A stretch of 64,000 nucleotides of DNA, taken from contig NC_087063.1 of the NCBI RefSeq assembly GCF_963678635.1, positions 52,593,074 to 52,657,073 on the forward strand, read 5' to 3'. Shown one piece after another: positions 12,896 to 23,878 of this stretch (positions are counted from its first letter, which is position 1; every line of letters begins with the position of its first letter). The translations under genes and the position numbers were made by a program. The DNA comes from Symsagittifera roscoffensis. Its lineage: Eukaryota > Xenacoelomorpha > Acoela > Convolutidae. The notes beneath the pieces are model-generated. The model was not told where the DNA came from, ran no database searches, and saw only the letters and a program-made list of their open reading frames with translations.

Positions 12896-13550
12896 TAAAA
12901 CATTCACAGTAATAATAGTTCTGGAAAACCACTTCCAAACAGTTCAAAATATTCAAAAAATCAATCACCTTATAACTCTAAGTACAGAGGCAGATCACCA
13001 GACTAAAGAAATTCACGTAAATTCTCACAAAACAGATATAGTCGATCAAATAGTCGAAATAATCAGTATCAAAAAAAGTATTCACGATCAAGCTCAAAAA
13101 GACCAGATCATTCTTTCAATACCAGTTTCTATTCACATTTTAGAAATCGACACTATTCCAATGATGGATCAAGAATTTCATCATACAAAAGACAGAGAAA
13201 TTATTCCGACAATAGGAATAGAAGCTACTCAAATAATCGAAATCAACGATATCAAAACAATAGATCACGAAATTTTTCAAACAACAGATCAAAACATCAA
13301 AGATCTAACTACAACAATTATCAGAATAGATCACGAGATAACTCACAAACTAGGAACTCAAATTATAACAATAGACAAAGAAATTACTCTCAATCACCTC
13401 ATAGGAATAATACACGTTATTCCGATTCTCAAAACAAATATAGAAGCAATACACCAAAACATCAAAGACAAATAAATCAAGTACAAACAACTGAAGAAAT
13501 CAATTCAGACCCCCCTGGTATTGATAATACAAAAAATACTGAATAACAAT
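12896..13550 (+). pseudogene. basic Arg/Ser/Asn/Tyr-rich Gag tail (element 1)
   Basis: Directly after the zinc knuckle, one frame (different from that of the knuckle) reads through about 200 codons with one early stop. It is dominated by Arg, Ser, Asn, Tyr and Gln, with short repeats such as NNRSRNFSNNRS. This resembles intrinsically disordered nucleic-acid-binding tails. Another frame here is also open for a long way but is Ile/Asp-rich and shows no domain, so it is probably a shadow. Element 2 has a comparable Asn/Ser/Tyr-rich stretch before its protease. Confidence 0.55.
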
Positions 13551-13689
13551 TAAATCACATCAATTGCGAAGCTACAGACAGTGAAAGCGATACAGAAAAC
13601 ACAATTTTAGTCATCATGATAGAAGTTGAAAATGACTAGGAAACTGTTACGTACGAACAACCTTTTCATTCACATATTTATGAAAATCA

Positions 13690-14735
13690 ATTGGACATCT
13701 TTTATATTTTTACACTAGACCTAGAAGTAATAACATACCAATAAAGCAAGAAGCAAATGAAGCAACGGCATTACACGAACCTGAAAAAGAACAAGTACCA
13801 TTTTCTAGTACAAATCACATTGACCAAAACGTATCAAAGGAACCACCAAGAGAAAAATTTGGGCAATTCCATTTCTCTTAGAAAGTCCAAAAAGTAAAAA
13901 AATTTTAACCACCAGACCTTGAAATAGATTTTTTGATAAACTCTGGAGCAGAATCAAATTTATTATTATCCCAACCTGGAATAAAATCAAATTTTTACAT
14001 CCAAAACTAATACCTTTGAAAACAGCCGGTAAACTAGCAACAGCACAAGGCTCAACCTTAACAAACTACGGAAAAATCCAACTTTTCCTTGTTCCCACTA
14101 AAACAATGGAACAAAACAAACTCTTAAATAAAGCGTTTAAGCAAAGCTTCCACATCATAGATAAAAAAAACAATATCATTGGAATTCCATTCATCACTAA
14201 ATACATACCAACTTTCAATATATTAGACAGCAAATTTAATATAAAAGATAATTATACAAGAATGCATAACACCGCTTGAACATTCTTCCAAAGAGTGAAC
14301 AAACAACCACCATTTTTCTCAAAATTTTACCCCATTTATAATAAAGAAAGAAAACATCTTGAACCACTCTCAGGATACATTTATGAAAATCCGATCAATC
14401 AAAATCATGAATATGACCAAAATCAAAATAGACAACTCCTCTATATGTCTGACCTTGAATTTAGACCAATTCACAAATTTTTTAGAATAACAATTTCATC
14501 CATAAAATATATGAAGAACTCAAACTCTGACATTATTTCTCTACATGTATACAATAATTCACCATATAAAATAATACTACCTCCAGGACTCCTAGGATAT
14601 TGTGAAACTAATGCATCAACTTCTCCTACAAAAGAAGTAGCATATAGAGTAAATATTATTTTACAACTATTAGATATATGCCAATCAACATTTCTTGACG
14701 AAGAATTATCTATAAATAATATAATAGGCAACTAA
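13690..14735 (+). pseudogene. retropepsin-type protease and pre-RT region (element 1)
   Basis: The aspartic protease would cut the polyproteins. A segment near 13,915-13,980 reads LEIDFLINSGAESNLL: the usual D-[S/T]-G triad is N-S-G, so the catalytic Asp is lost (GAT to AAT would explain it). The flap/C-terminal part is open at 14,016-14,279 and contains NIIGIPF, matching the hydrophobic-hydrophobic-Gly motif of retropepsins. A further open segment at 14,295-14,735 (YNNSPYKIILPPGLLGY) lies between protease and RT and is not recognised. A TGA separates the two segments. Confidence 0.7.
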
Positions 14736-14789
14736 AAAAGAAATACTGACAATTTCACAAAAACACCTCATTTTAAACCAGCATTCAAA

Positions 14790-15758
14790 ATATCACACTA
14801 TACAGAAGAACAACAAAAATTCTTAACAATGTTCAATTTTCAACACTTTCAAGTAACACAAAAAGAATTTGAAAAATTAGCCGATTTACTATTAAGATAC
14901 CCAACAGATTAAGTCACATCTAAATTCGACAATGAAAAAATAAATTCACCACTACATCTACCCTTGAAACCTGAGCAAGCAAAGTACCAATCCTTTTACA
15001 TGACAAAGTTAAACGATTACTTGACATTCTAGAACAATATGAAATCATGTCTCCAGAAAATAAAGAAGAACAGCCAAAAGGAAACAACTTTATCAACCCT
15101 GTTGTTATTCTAGCCAAAGGAGAATCACTAAAAATAGTTCAAGACGCTATATATCTCAATTCACTTATTGATGAATCTAAATGTAATTTGCCTATAGAAC
15201 CAATTCAAGTAATTCTAACAAAAATATACGGTAAATACTTCACAACCTTAGACATGAATACTGCATATAATCAAATGCCACTAGATGAACAATCAGGACG
15301 ATTAACACAGGTTGTTATCGGAATTCAACAATACGAATTCAAAAGATTATTCTATGGCATATCCATAGGACCAGCAGCTTTCTCAGCATTCATGAGTAAA
15401 AATTTAAGCTTAGATTTATAATTATTACTTAGACGATGTCTTTATGCAATCACAAACCAAAGATGAAATGTTCGCAGTTCTAGAAAAATATCATCAATTA
15501 TTACAGAACAAAAACATGAAAGCAGCCCCAGACAAATCACACTTTTTCTTAACACGCGTAAAAATTATACAGAAAAACACTATAACCCCATTGAAATCAC
15601 GCATAGATGCAATCCAAAAACTCCAGCCACCTACAAACAAAAAGAAAATCCAAGAATTCCTTGAAATGTTAAACTTCTTAAGTAAATATGTCTATAAAAT
15701 GCAGTTATACTTAGGACCATTCTATAACATTCTTAGACAACAAAATAATTTTGAATGA
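14790..15758 (+). pseudogene. reverse transcriptase (element 1)
   Basis: The reverse transcriptase copies element RNA into cDNA. The finger/palm region is open at 15,047-15,421, with FTTLDMNTAYNQMPL (catalytic Asp motif A), RLFYGISIGPAAF (motif B) and upstream FINPVVILAKGESLKIV. After a frameshift near 15,421, YYLDDVFMQS supplies the YxDD box. The thumb/connection with KAAPDKSHFFL and IQEFLEMLNFLSKYV is open at 15,444-15,758. All catalytic Asp residues are still visible, although the gene is split by a frameshift and ends at a TGA. Confidence 0.88.
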
Positions 15759-16904
15759 ACAACAGAACACCAAACACGATATGAAGAAATCAAAAAACTT
15801 CTCAACGAACAAATTTCCAACACAATTCTAGACCCCAATCAACCATTTTATGCAATGTGCGATGCTTCAAATTTTGGCATCGGTGCAGTATTACTACAAT
15901 CTCACAATGGGACGAATAAAATTAATCTCATATCAGCAAATGCTCCCCTATTTACACAAGCTGAATTACGAATCTCTACTCTTATGAGAGAATGCACAGC
16001 TATAATATATACTCTTACAGAATATGAATTTTTGATACTTGGATCAAAACATCCAACAATTTTATTTACGGATCACAAACTTATTATAATTTTTTTATAC
16101 AAAAATCAAATCCAAACCATAGAGTTTACAGATTTCAATTAATTTTAATGAAATTTCCAAACTTACACATAGTATGGACAGCAGGAAAAAACCTTGCACT
16201 ACCTGATACTCTTAGAAGAAATACACCACCTCAACTACTAACAAGAAAAACAACAGTTGAAATACCACAAAATATAAAATTCTATCTCGCTAAAGATGAA
16301 ACTTAACCATGATTGGAATGTAAATATGCAGTAAAAACTGACATAAATCAATCACAAGTAAACAATCTACAACATTTTCCACTATATTTAGATTGTCAAA
16401 ACAACCACTATGAAGTTGATTTACTGATTACATCTACATTTAAGCCGATTCATATTCACATTGGATGAAAAATAATACTCAATAAAAACGAATTAAACAC
16501 TGACCACATAAAAAGGACCCATTTCCTTTAATAGAAAAGGCCAATCTGACTGATACAATAAATTTATCAGGACCGTTACTAAATGATTCAAAATACACGA
16601 TAAATCAAATTTTTAATCTTCATGACCCATTTGACACAGTACCCCTATCAAAGATAGAAGTAGAAAACATTTTTCTTTCAACAACAGAAAAAATTACACT
16701 AGAGTTAATACAAAAAAATCAAAACCTCGACCCAGTCATCAGACAACTAAAATCATGGTACAATATAAAACTAAACCAACCAAAGCTGATACCCCAATCT
16801 TAGGAAACAAACACTCCTTAGATATTTCAGAAAATTCAAAAATACCACTGTAAATGAGAACACAGACATTTTAGAATATCAAACACCTGATTTTAAAATA
16901 AAAT
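15759..16904 (+). pseudogene. RNase H and connection region (element 1)
   Basis: RNase H degrades the RNA strand during reverse transcription. Open segment 15,855-16,142 contains MCDASNFGIGAVLL (first Asp), LMRECTAIIYTL (Glu) and ILFTDHK (second Asp). Upstream, a TGA at about 15,757 occupies the position of a Trp that is normally conserved at the start of this domain. From 16,143 to 16,904 the frame continues in pieces with several stops (for example at 16,304 and 16,310) and leads into the integrase. Confidence 0.8.
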
Positions 16905-18440
16905 TTCCACCTTTAAGTATGATGTTAATAGCATTCAATACTTCACATACCCTACATACTAAAGGACATTCAGGATCAGAAAAAACATACTCTAACTTTA
17001 TTCAAAATGTTTATTTCCCAAATGCACCAATTTGGGTTAAAGTTTTATGCAACGATTGTATAATATGCCAATTAATTAAACCCTACCCAAATCAAAAACA
17101 AATTGCATAAAAACAAGATTCTAAAGGACAATGTCTATATTTCAATCATAGAATCTCATTTGACACAAAAGGACTAATTTCACCAACCATCTTCAGAAGG
17201 AAACTCATATATAATCGTCCTTGTTGATGCATTTACGCACTATGTAGCACTCAAACCAGTACCCCCATTGTAATGCTTATTATGCATAAACAACACTCTA
17301 CGAACACTGGATAGCTAAATTCGGATTACCCCGAAATGCTAGTCACAGATATTGGCACTGAGTTTATTAATAACGAAATTATCACATTATGCCACTTATA
17401 TAATATTAAACATAAACCACGTACATCTCATGCATCTTGGACAATTGGATTAGTCGAAGGTATGAACAGTTCATTACAAGATTATCTCAGATGTATCATT
17501 AATGGAAACGATACACGATACACCGAATGGACAACAGATGTAAAGTTATTTCCCTTATCCTATAATTCACAAATTACAACAACACTAGGAATGTCACCAT
17601 ATGAAATGGTATTTAAACAAAAACCACGAAAACCAAAAATGTTTACAGCAAACGTACATAAAAATGCACAAGGTTATTGCCAACCAAATAAAAACTCAAT
17701 TTGTTACAACTTACCACTGCATAGCCTTGATGAATACCACTTTTATCATTCACAAATTTTAAAACTAGCTTCCGGTACACAAACCGAATGGTTTTTTGAA
17801 TAGAGATAAGAAACACAATGAAATTTATCAAAAAATAACAGAAAAATTGTTACAAAGACAAAACATAAATAACCAAATCAATTCACGTTTCACACCAGCA
17901 ACAGATTTAAAAATCGGGACATTTGTTTTAATTCCAAACTTCACAACACAAAAAAGAATTTCCAAAAAAATTACAACCACTCCGAAAAAGACCATATCAA
18001 ATAATTGATAACCCACTGATGTAACATACAAATTTACTGACTTAAGTTAAAAAGAAATTGTTTAGCATCGAAATAACCTATTACCCTATTATCCAAAAGA
18101 ATACGCATTCCGTGATTAAACTCAATTATATTCTTTCACAGGTTTAAAAATTGTTCGTAACAATTCAGAAATTGAACAAAATCAAAACACTAACAAACAT
18201 ATGAATTCAAAACCAACCCAACAAAAAGAATTAGTTAACCAAACATCTTCTAAACCAGAGACAAAAATATCTCAAAAAGAAAAAAAAATATGGGAAATTG
18301 ACAGACAAAGTTCTACCACAGGATGAAAAAGAGAAATTAAAACATTGAAAATTATCACGACTTTGAAGTCAGCCACGAAAAAATTATAAAACAATCATTC
18401 CGCAATCTAAAATATTGAAAAAAGTTGAATTTCAAAATTA
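16905..18440 (+). pseudogene. integrase with GPY/F-like C-terminal module (element 1)
   Basis: The integrase inserts the cDNA into host DNA. The HHCC zinc finger is at about 16,945-17,085 (HTKGHSG..., CNDCIICQ). The core carries Asp in LVDAFTHYVAL near 17,220, Asp in LVTDIGTEF near 17,340 and Glu in GLVEGMNSSLQDYL near 17,455. Long open segments are 16,919-17,110 and 17,336-17,803. A GPY/F-like module follows at about 17,900-18,060 (IGTFVLIPNF...), split by frameshifts. A Lys/Gln-rich tail continues to about 18,440. Confidence 0.87.
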
Positions 18441-19217
18441 ACTTTAGTTTTAATTCACATTTTCACCTTCTTTTTAAATCATTTTGAACATACACATTTT
18501 CAAAATACCATGCTGAAAAAACACTTGAACAAATTTAGTTCAGAATCAGCTAATAAAAATCATTCTGAATCATCACTTTATTTATAATAACACGACTTTT
18601 TTAGCCGACAAATATTAACCTCCAAGCATAATTATAACTATAACTTCAAGACCTCCAGGTCAAAAATAAGCAAAACGCTACATATTGACAATTGAAATAA
18701 AAACAATCTCAATATTACAACCCTCCCCTATCAAGTACTACAAAGATCAACAATATTTTCCCAATCTAGACCTCAAAAACCCTCCAAGCAAAAATATTAA
18801 ATTAGCCTAAAGAACAAAAAGCACATGATCATTTAGCTTAAAGTACAAATATTTCTTAGATAACCCCAATCAATCCATAAATAAAAACAAAACCACGAAG
18901 ATCTACCCGACACCACAAAATAACCCCTCAACAATATTGGACAAAACCCAACCCATTTATCGAAAAATCAATAAATTATTCGACCACACTCAAAATTAGC
19001 CCCCAAAAAATAAAAAAGATTCGACAAAAAGAATCTTTTCTTAAATGCTTCTTTCTGCGACAGTCTACAAAATCAAACAACTATTTTCAATCTTTCTCAT
19101 AAAACTTTCTAACTTTCTAAAATTTTTCATAATTAATTTTAGCTGATACTTTAGAAACTTTAAAAATTCTCCTAATAATTTTTTGCAACCTTTTTCTAAT
19201 TTTTTATTCCCTATTCG

Positions 19218-19220
<3 letters not shown>
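18441..19220 (+). other. non-coding spacer between pol and the 3' accessory ORFs (element 1)
   Basis: No coding-like frame is seen in about 780 bp. It is A/C-rich upstream and T/C-rich after about 19,060, ending in a TA microsatellite just before the first accessory ORF. It could hold a promoter or splice acceptor for downstream ORFs, but no specific motif is convincing. Confidence 0.5.

Positions 19221-19284
<64 letters not shown>
19221..19284. repeat. (TA)32 microsatellite
   Basis: An uninterrupted TA dinucleotide run of about 64 bp, 55 bp upstream of the ATG at 19,340. Confidence 0.95.
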
Positions 19285-19285
<1 letters not shown>

Positions 19286-19339
19286 CTTTCCAAAATCCTT
19301 GATAACCTCCTCAGGTACGATAATTCAATAGCTATTTAA

Positions 19340-20463
19340 ATGTTTCGAAACATATTTAGTAGAACCGATATTTTTCTACTATTCATAGTTTTTCTCACAT
19401 TTTTAACATCACTCATAATGACAATATGCAAATGTATAAAAAGGCAATCATCACATTCGCATTAGCAACCATTGTTTTGTTTCTTTTTGTTGAAAAATAC
19501 TATAGTAAACATAAATTTTCATCATAAAAAATTCAACTCTGAAAATTTTTCAAAAATTGATTATCAACAATCCTCACACCAGTCCCCACCGACAACATCC
19601 CACGAAAACCCAACAGTACCTACAAAGTCCCAAAATCCCAGATCATACACACGCATTTCTTTCCAAGACAATCCATATACTTTTGAAGAAAGACACGCAC
19701 GATTATTCGAACCATTAGAACCAGTTTTTCGCCAAGCACCTTTGAGCAAACCACAATACGAACCAACATATAACATATACGCACATCTACAAAAAGATCT
19801 TAACAGAGTAAGAAACATTAGCCAAAACCAAAATACACTCGAAGTAAATAGACCATTTATATATCCGAGACGAAATAGAAATTTTCAGACTCCCAGAGTT
19901 CATTTTAATATACTTCAGTCATCAACTTTAAATCCTTTAGATCTTTCTAGTAGCACACTACCAGATACTCCCCCAACTGCTTCACAACAAAGCACTTCAA
20001 ATTTTCCATCAGACTATTTATGTTCAACTTCCACATCAGAACAAAGCCGAGAAATTCCTTTTAATCCCCCAGCAACTACAGAACGTCTTCAATATTGGGT
20101 AACGCACACCTACACTCAAGGTGAACCCAATTCAGTAAACGACCCAATTGACGTTTTATCTGATACAACACTATCAACATCACCAGAAACACTTCGCCTT
20201 CCTTCAACACCTTCTCTAAGTCAAATATCACCAACAATTTTTCCCCTAAATTTTTTTCTTCACATCTTCATTCAAGATATCACAAACAATCATCCAATAA
20301 TATACCACTACGATTAGATTGGAATACATTCGTAGCACCTCCACCATTATTTGGTCAACATCAAGAAAGTAGCAGACAACTGGGCACTAAAAAATTACAA
20401 TATAGACAAGATATCCACAAAGATATACAGGAAAAAAAACATAACATCCAAACACTTCAATAA
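19340..20463 (+). pseudogene. accessory ORF A: membrane-anchored Ser/Thr/Pro-rich protein
   Basis: The ATG at 19,340 opens a frame whose first 41 codons hold a strongly hydrophobic segment (IFLLFIVFLTFLTSLIM) followed by Cys/Lys/Arg, as in a signal anchor. A TAG at 19,463 interrupts it. The same frame then runs 284 codons to 20,317, rich in Ser, Thr, Pro, Gln and Asn, with motifs such as ISFQDNPYTFEERHARLFEP. A second frame (20,305-20,463) continues the coding character (LDWNTFVAPPPLFGQ). It lies where gypsy elements keep env, but it is not itself recognisable as a known envelope. It may be a mucin-like surface protein or an N-terminal Env part. Confidence 0.5.
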
Positions 20464-20620
20464 AATAGTCTCATACTAAAATTCGAAATCACAATAAGAC
20501 TAAATAATATTGTTCAGCATCCATTTTTATTAGCTCCTCCAAATATAACAACTCAATATTTACCTCCCCTACTTATAACAACATTACGATAGATATACTA
20601 AAAAGACAATGGGATACATA

Positions 20621-22968
20621 ACTTTTTATAACCCATACTCAGGATAATCATACACATGTTTATTCTAAACATATTCACATTTCAACAAGTTCTTTTTCTT
20701 TTTTTTCCGAGCCAAATCAAAATCCTTCCCTTCGCACAGGACCTCAGGATTTACTAGTAACACACTACGATTGTGAAGAAAACGAACAAAAGACACAACC
20801 TAAAAATGCTATAAATCAAGTAACACAATGTGAATCCGAACCACACGCTATAGAAACTACAAATGTAATAGCTCCGTTACATTCAAAAGCTCAAGCGACG
20901 ACACTAACAGGATACAAGCTCACAGCGACATTTTCCGAAAAGAAACTACATTGTTCACAAGTTTCAAACGGAAATAAAAACAGATTAGACCATGAATCTT
21001 TCTCGAAAGTTACATCAAAAGATTATTACACCTCAGCCCTGAAGATTGTAAGAACGAACTAAAGTTTTTCCAGACTCAGCACATCAGGCCGAACTTGAAA
21101 AACACCAAGGTCATTAACGACTAGATACAAAATTTCCCTTTCATGAAGCATGTGGAAGATTAATCTACGATCTTCATGATAAAAATTGGAACCACACATT
21201 GGAATAAATAATCCCTCAAATTGCAAAGCAGATACAAAATATAAAGGATACCAAGAAAAAATGTTTTTCGATTGGAAAATACAGTTTAAAAAAGTACAAT
21301 TTTTCAAGCTTATCAAGGAATTAGACTCCCTTAAAAAACGTCCAAGGATATTGCGATCCTACAACACGCACACAAGCAACCAATTGGTTTCACGAAGAAA
21401 CCTGCACAAGTAGCAAAACTACACTCTAGAATGATTAAATTTCATCAAAAATGTTTTATTGAATCAATCCCATTTGAAGATGTAAACCCTGACCAAATTA
21501 GACATACTAATCATAATTTTACAAACTTTCACAATATAGAGAATAAATTAACACGTTTCCAAATAAACCCAGAAACAGAACTCATGCATGCAAATCCAAC
21601 AAGCCACTTTACGAAACACAATATTCAGAAATTCTTGTCGAATACGAAAACGGTTTAGACATGAATACAGGTAAGCTAATTATACACCAAATGGCTACAT
21701 CCCACTCACGTACTGATGAGAACTGATAGATTTCAGTAAAAATTCAAAAGAATGCAGGAAGAACCGGTGGAAAAATAAAACCACAATATACAGAAAGTGT
21801 ACGTTTACAAGAACTATCACTCATGAGCAATAATGTTTTGTTTGGCGCAATTCATTATGACATACACTTAGATATGAAATTATAATTCACGATATGTAGA
21901 ATTTTTTAAGAAATGACATTATCAGAACTAGAAACACTACACCAATGTGAACTTGAAAGAACGCAGATTCTACAATCACTCGCACTAGCAGTTCTAAAAA
22001 TACCATATGCAGGATACTTACTATCCGGAAATAGATCAAAATTCCTTCATTATGAAGGAAACATTTTAAGGTATTACACTTGTACCAAAAAAGTATCACC
22101 TTTGTATGTTTCCGAAGATAAACGATGTTATAGAAGAATCCCAATATTCTACAAAGAAAAAGTACATTTTGTTGATACACTTTCAGAAAGAACTGATTTT
22201 TGGGATACAGCAGTCCTAGGTGGATCAAAAAAAAGCCACAATAATGTACATTTAAACCCCGACGAAAACACGACTATCTGCTCACACCATATCCAACACT
22301 AATTACAAAAGTTTTCACCTGAAAGTATTAGAGCTATTGCCCGCAACCCGAATATCGATTTACAATCCATCGGCATCTACTCTAAGCCAGACAAAAATCA
22401 CCACATTCGTACACATCAATTTCAGGAACTACTTACAAAAATGGACACAATACAACGACAATTAATAGATCAGAATTTACGCAAACTTGCAGAAACAGCA
22501 GGATTTGCAGACATTTACGCACAAGATTACAGCGGATATTTTAAAGATATTAAAGATTATATTTATTTAAAGGGCGAAAAACATGGACCTCATTCTTACA
22601 TCACCAATCAATATTTTTAGTTTTGTAAATCTGAAAAACGAACTTTCTGCCTTTCTAGGGTGGCCCTAATACATCTTAGAAAGATTTACTATATTATACG
22701 CAATGTTTAATTTTATAGAATTTGTTTTCTAACTATTAAAAGGAATCTATAACACTCGCGCAATACGTACACAAGTGAAAAGACAAGCAAGCGTAGCACG
22801 TATACTTTTTGCAAAATTTTTTGGAATTTACTCTACATCAATAAACAAAATACTTTTAGATGCACAAATAAAAGAATATAATACAAAATATCAACTACAC
22901 CAAACACATATGACGAATAACAACATAACACAAACGCATTACCCACAGCACCACAATTACCAAGTTTA
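20621..22968 (+). pseudogene. envelope-like glycoprotein region (element 1), degraded
   Basis: Coding-like segments in changing frames lie at 20,621-21,057, about 21,186-21,658, 21,913-22,302, 22,303-22,620 and 22,583-22,969. Cysteines are spread through the ectodomain-like part. A CYRRIPIFY motif near 22,125 is followed shortly by VHFVDTL. This pattern is reminiscent of glycoproteins captured by invertebrate retroelements from RNA viruses such as chuviruses, but that link is only an inference. Near 22,640-22,760 a hydrophobic stretch (FTILYAMFNFIEFVF) is followed by a basic tail, consistent with a membrane anchor plus cytoplasmic tail. A homologous fragment lies in element 2 at 37,236-37,911. 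Stops, frameshifts and an internal deletion of about 50 bp relative to element 2 show it is non-functional. Confidence 0.6.
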
Positions 22969-23160
22969 AATCACAATCACCCATTATCACTAGTACCACG
23001 AAATTTTAAGATTTCAACACTCACAAGTATTACAAATTCAAGACCTAATTATATACAAAGTCCAATTCACCATATAGTAACAAAACAATCTCAAAGTGAC
23101 GATACATATCAACAAATAATCAAACAGCCCCATATCACAAATTTTCAATCTCAAAACAAT

Positions 23161-23171
23161 CATTTTTTTAG
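23161..23171 (+). promoter_or_regulatory. candidate 3' splice site before ORF C
   Basis: CATTTTTTTAG lies 6 nt before the ATG at 23,178. A pyrimidine tract plus AG at this spot is what a spliced subgenomic mRNA, or a trans-splicing acceptor, would use to express an ORF far from the 5' LTR. Confidence 0.4.
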
Positions 23172-23177
23172 CCCACG

Positions 23178-23642
23178 ATGAGCCGACAAGATGGATCCCT
23201 TCACCGCTCAATTTCCAATCCAGCCAACATCCAAAACCCAATTCCCATCATACCACTTTTTGATTTCCCGCCACCTGAATCACCCCATATTAACACATCA
23301 TCTGGCATGTATTCTGATGCTAATTCAGACATCACAGTTTTTCACGCAGTCTTCCAATTCGACAATTCAGATTTAATAACCCCTGACAATTTTGCAAATT
23401 CAGAACCCAGCCCGTCAACATTTTCTCAACCCCCCTTTCAACCCACACACTCCCAAGCCAAAACCGACTCCCCCTCTTCTCTCTCTCATATTTCCCAAGT
23501 GACACCAACATACTCCCCCTTTACGAATGACCACTCCAACAACAATTCCCCAGATAACACACAGATATCATACGAAGTAAACAAACTAATAACACTGCAA
23601 CAACAAGTACAACACCCTCACACTCTAACCATTCATCAATAA
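23178..23642 (+). CDS. accessory ORF C: Ser/Pro/Thr-rich 154-residue ORF
   Basis: This intact frame starts with ATG and lies between the envelope-like region and ORF D. The protein is disordered-looking and rich in Ser, Pro, Thr, Gln and Asn (for example FDFPPPESPHINTSSG), with no membrane segment and no recognised domain. Ser/Thr/Pro-rich sequence continues in another frame to about 23,810, so the original ORF was probably longer. A candidate splice acceptor directly precedes it. It may be a tail or attachment-like domain, or a separate accessory protein. Function is unknown. Confidence 0.4.
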   Translation: MSRQDGSLHRSISNPANIQNPIPIIPLFDFPPPESPHINTSSGMYSDANSDITVFHAVFQFDNSDLITPDNFANSEPSPSTFSQPPFQPTHSQAKTDSPSSLSHISQVTPTYSPFTNDHSNNNSPDNTQISYEVNKLITLQQQVQHPHTLTIHQ

Positions 23643-23878
23643 TCGTCAACCATAACGTCATCAAACCCATCAATTCCCACACGTTCTTCGGATTACACTC
23701 CTTATTTAGCCCAATCCTCAACATCAACCCAATCATCATCCACTACTAACCGTGCATATAGAACTTTCAAAAGAAAATTTCCCAATCACCCCTTTCCCTC
23801 CAAACCCTGAATAGCCCACTTTGTTTACCACTCAATAACACACCGCAAGAAACAGAAACAAAAAAATCACCTTTTTAG

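Noticed and set aside
12753-13475. Single 240-codon frame after the Gag knuckle taken as one protein
   Set aside because: Past about 12,900 this frame turns into Ile/Asp-rich low complexity, while another frame shows the biologically expected basic tail; the open length is a by-product of A-rich sequence.
15740-16320. TGA as a Trp codon (alternative genetic code)
   Set aside because: One TGA fits Trp, but others do not, frameshifts and TAA/TAG stops abound, and element 4 ORFs end normally; decay explains it better.
19221-19284. (TA)n as a CRISPR or satellite array
   Set aside because: Simple dinucleotide microsatellite with no spacers.
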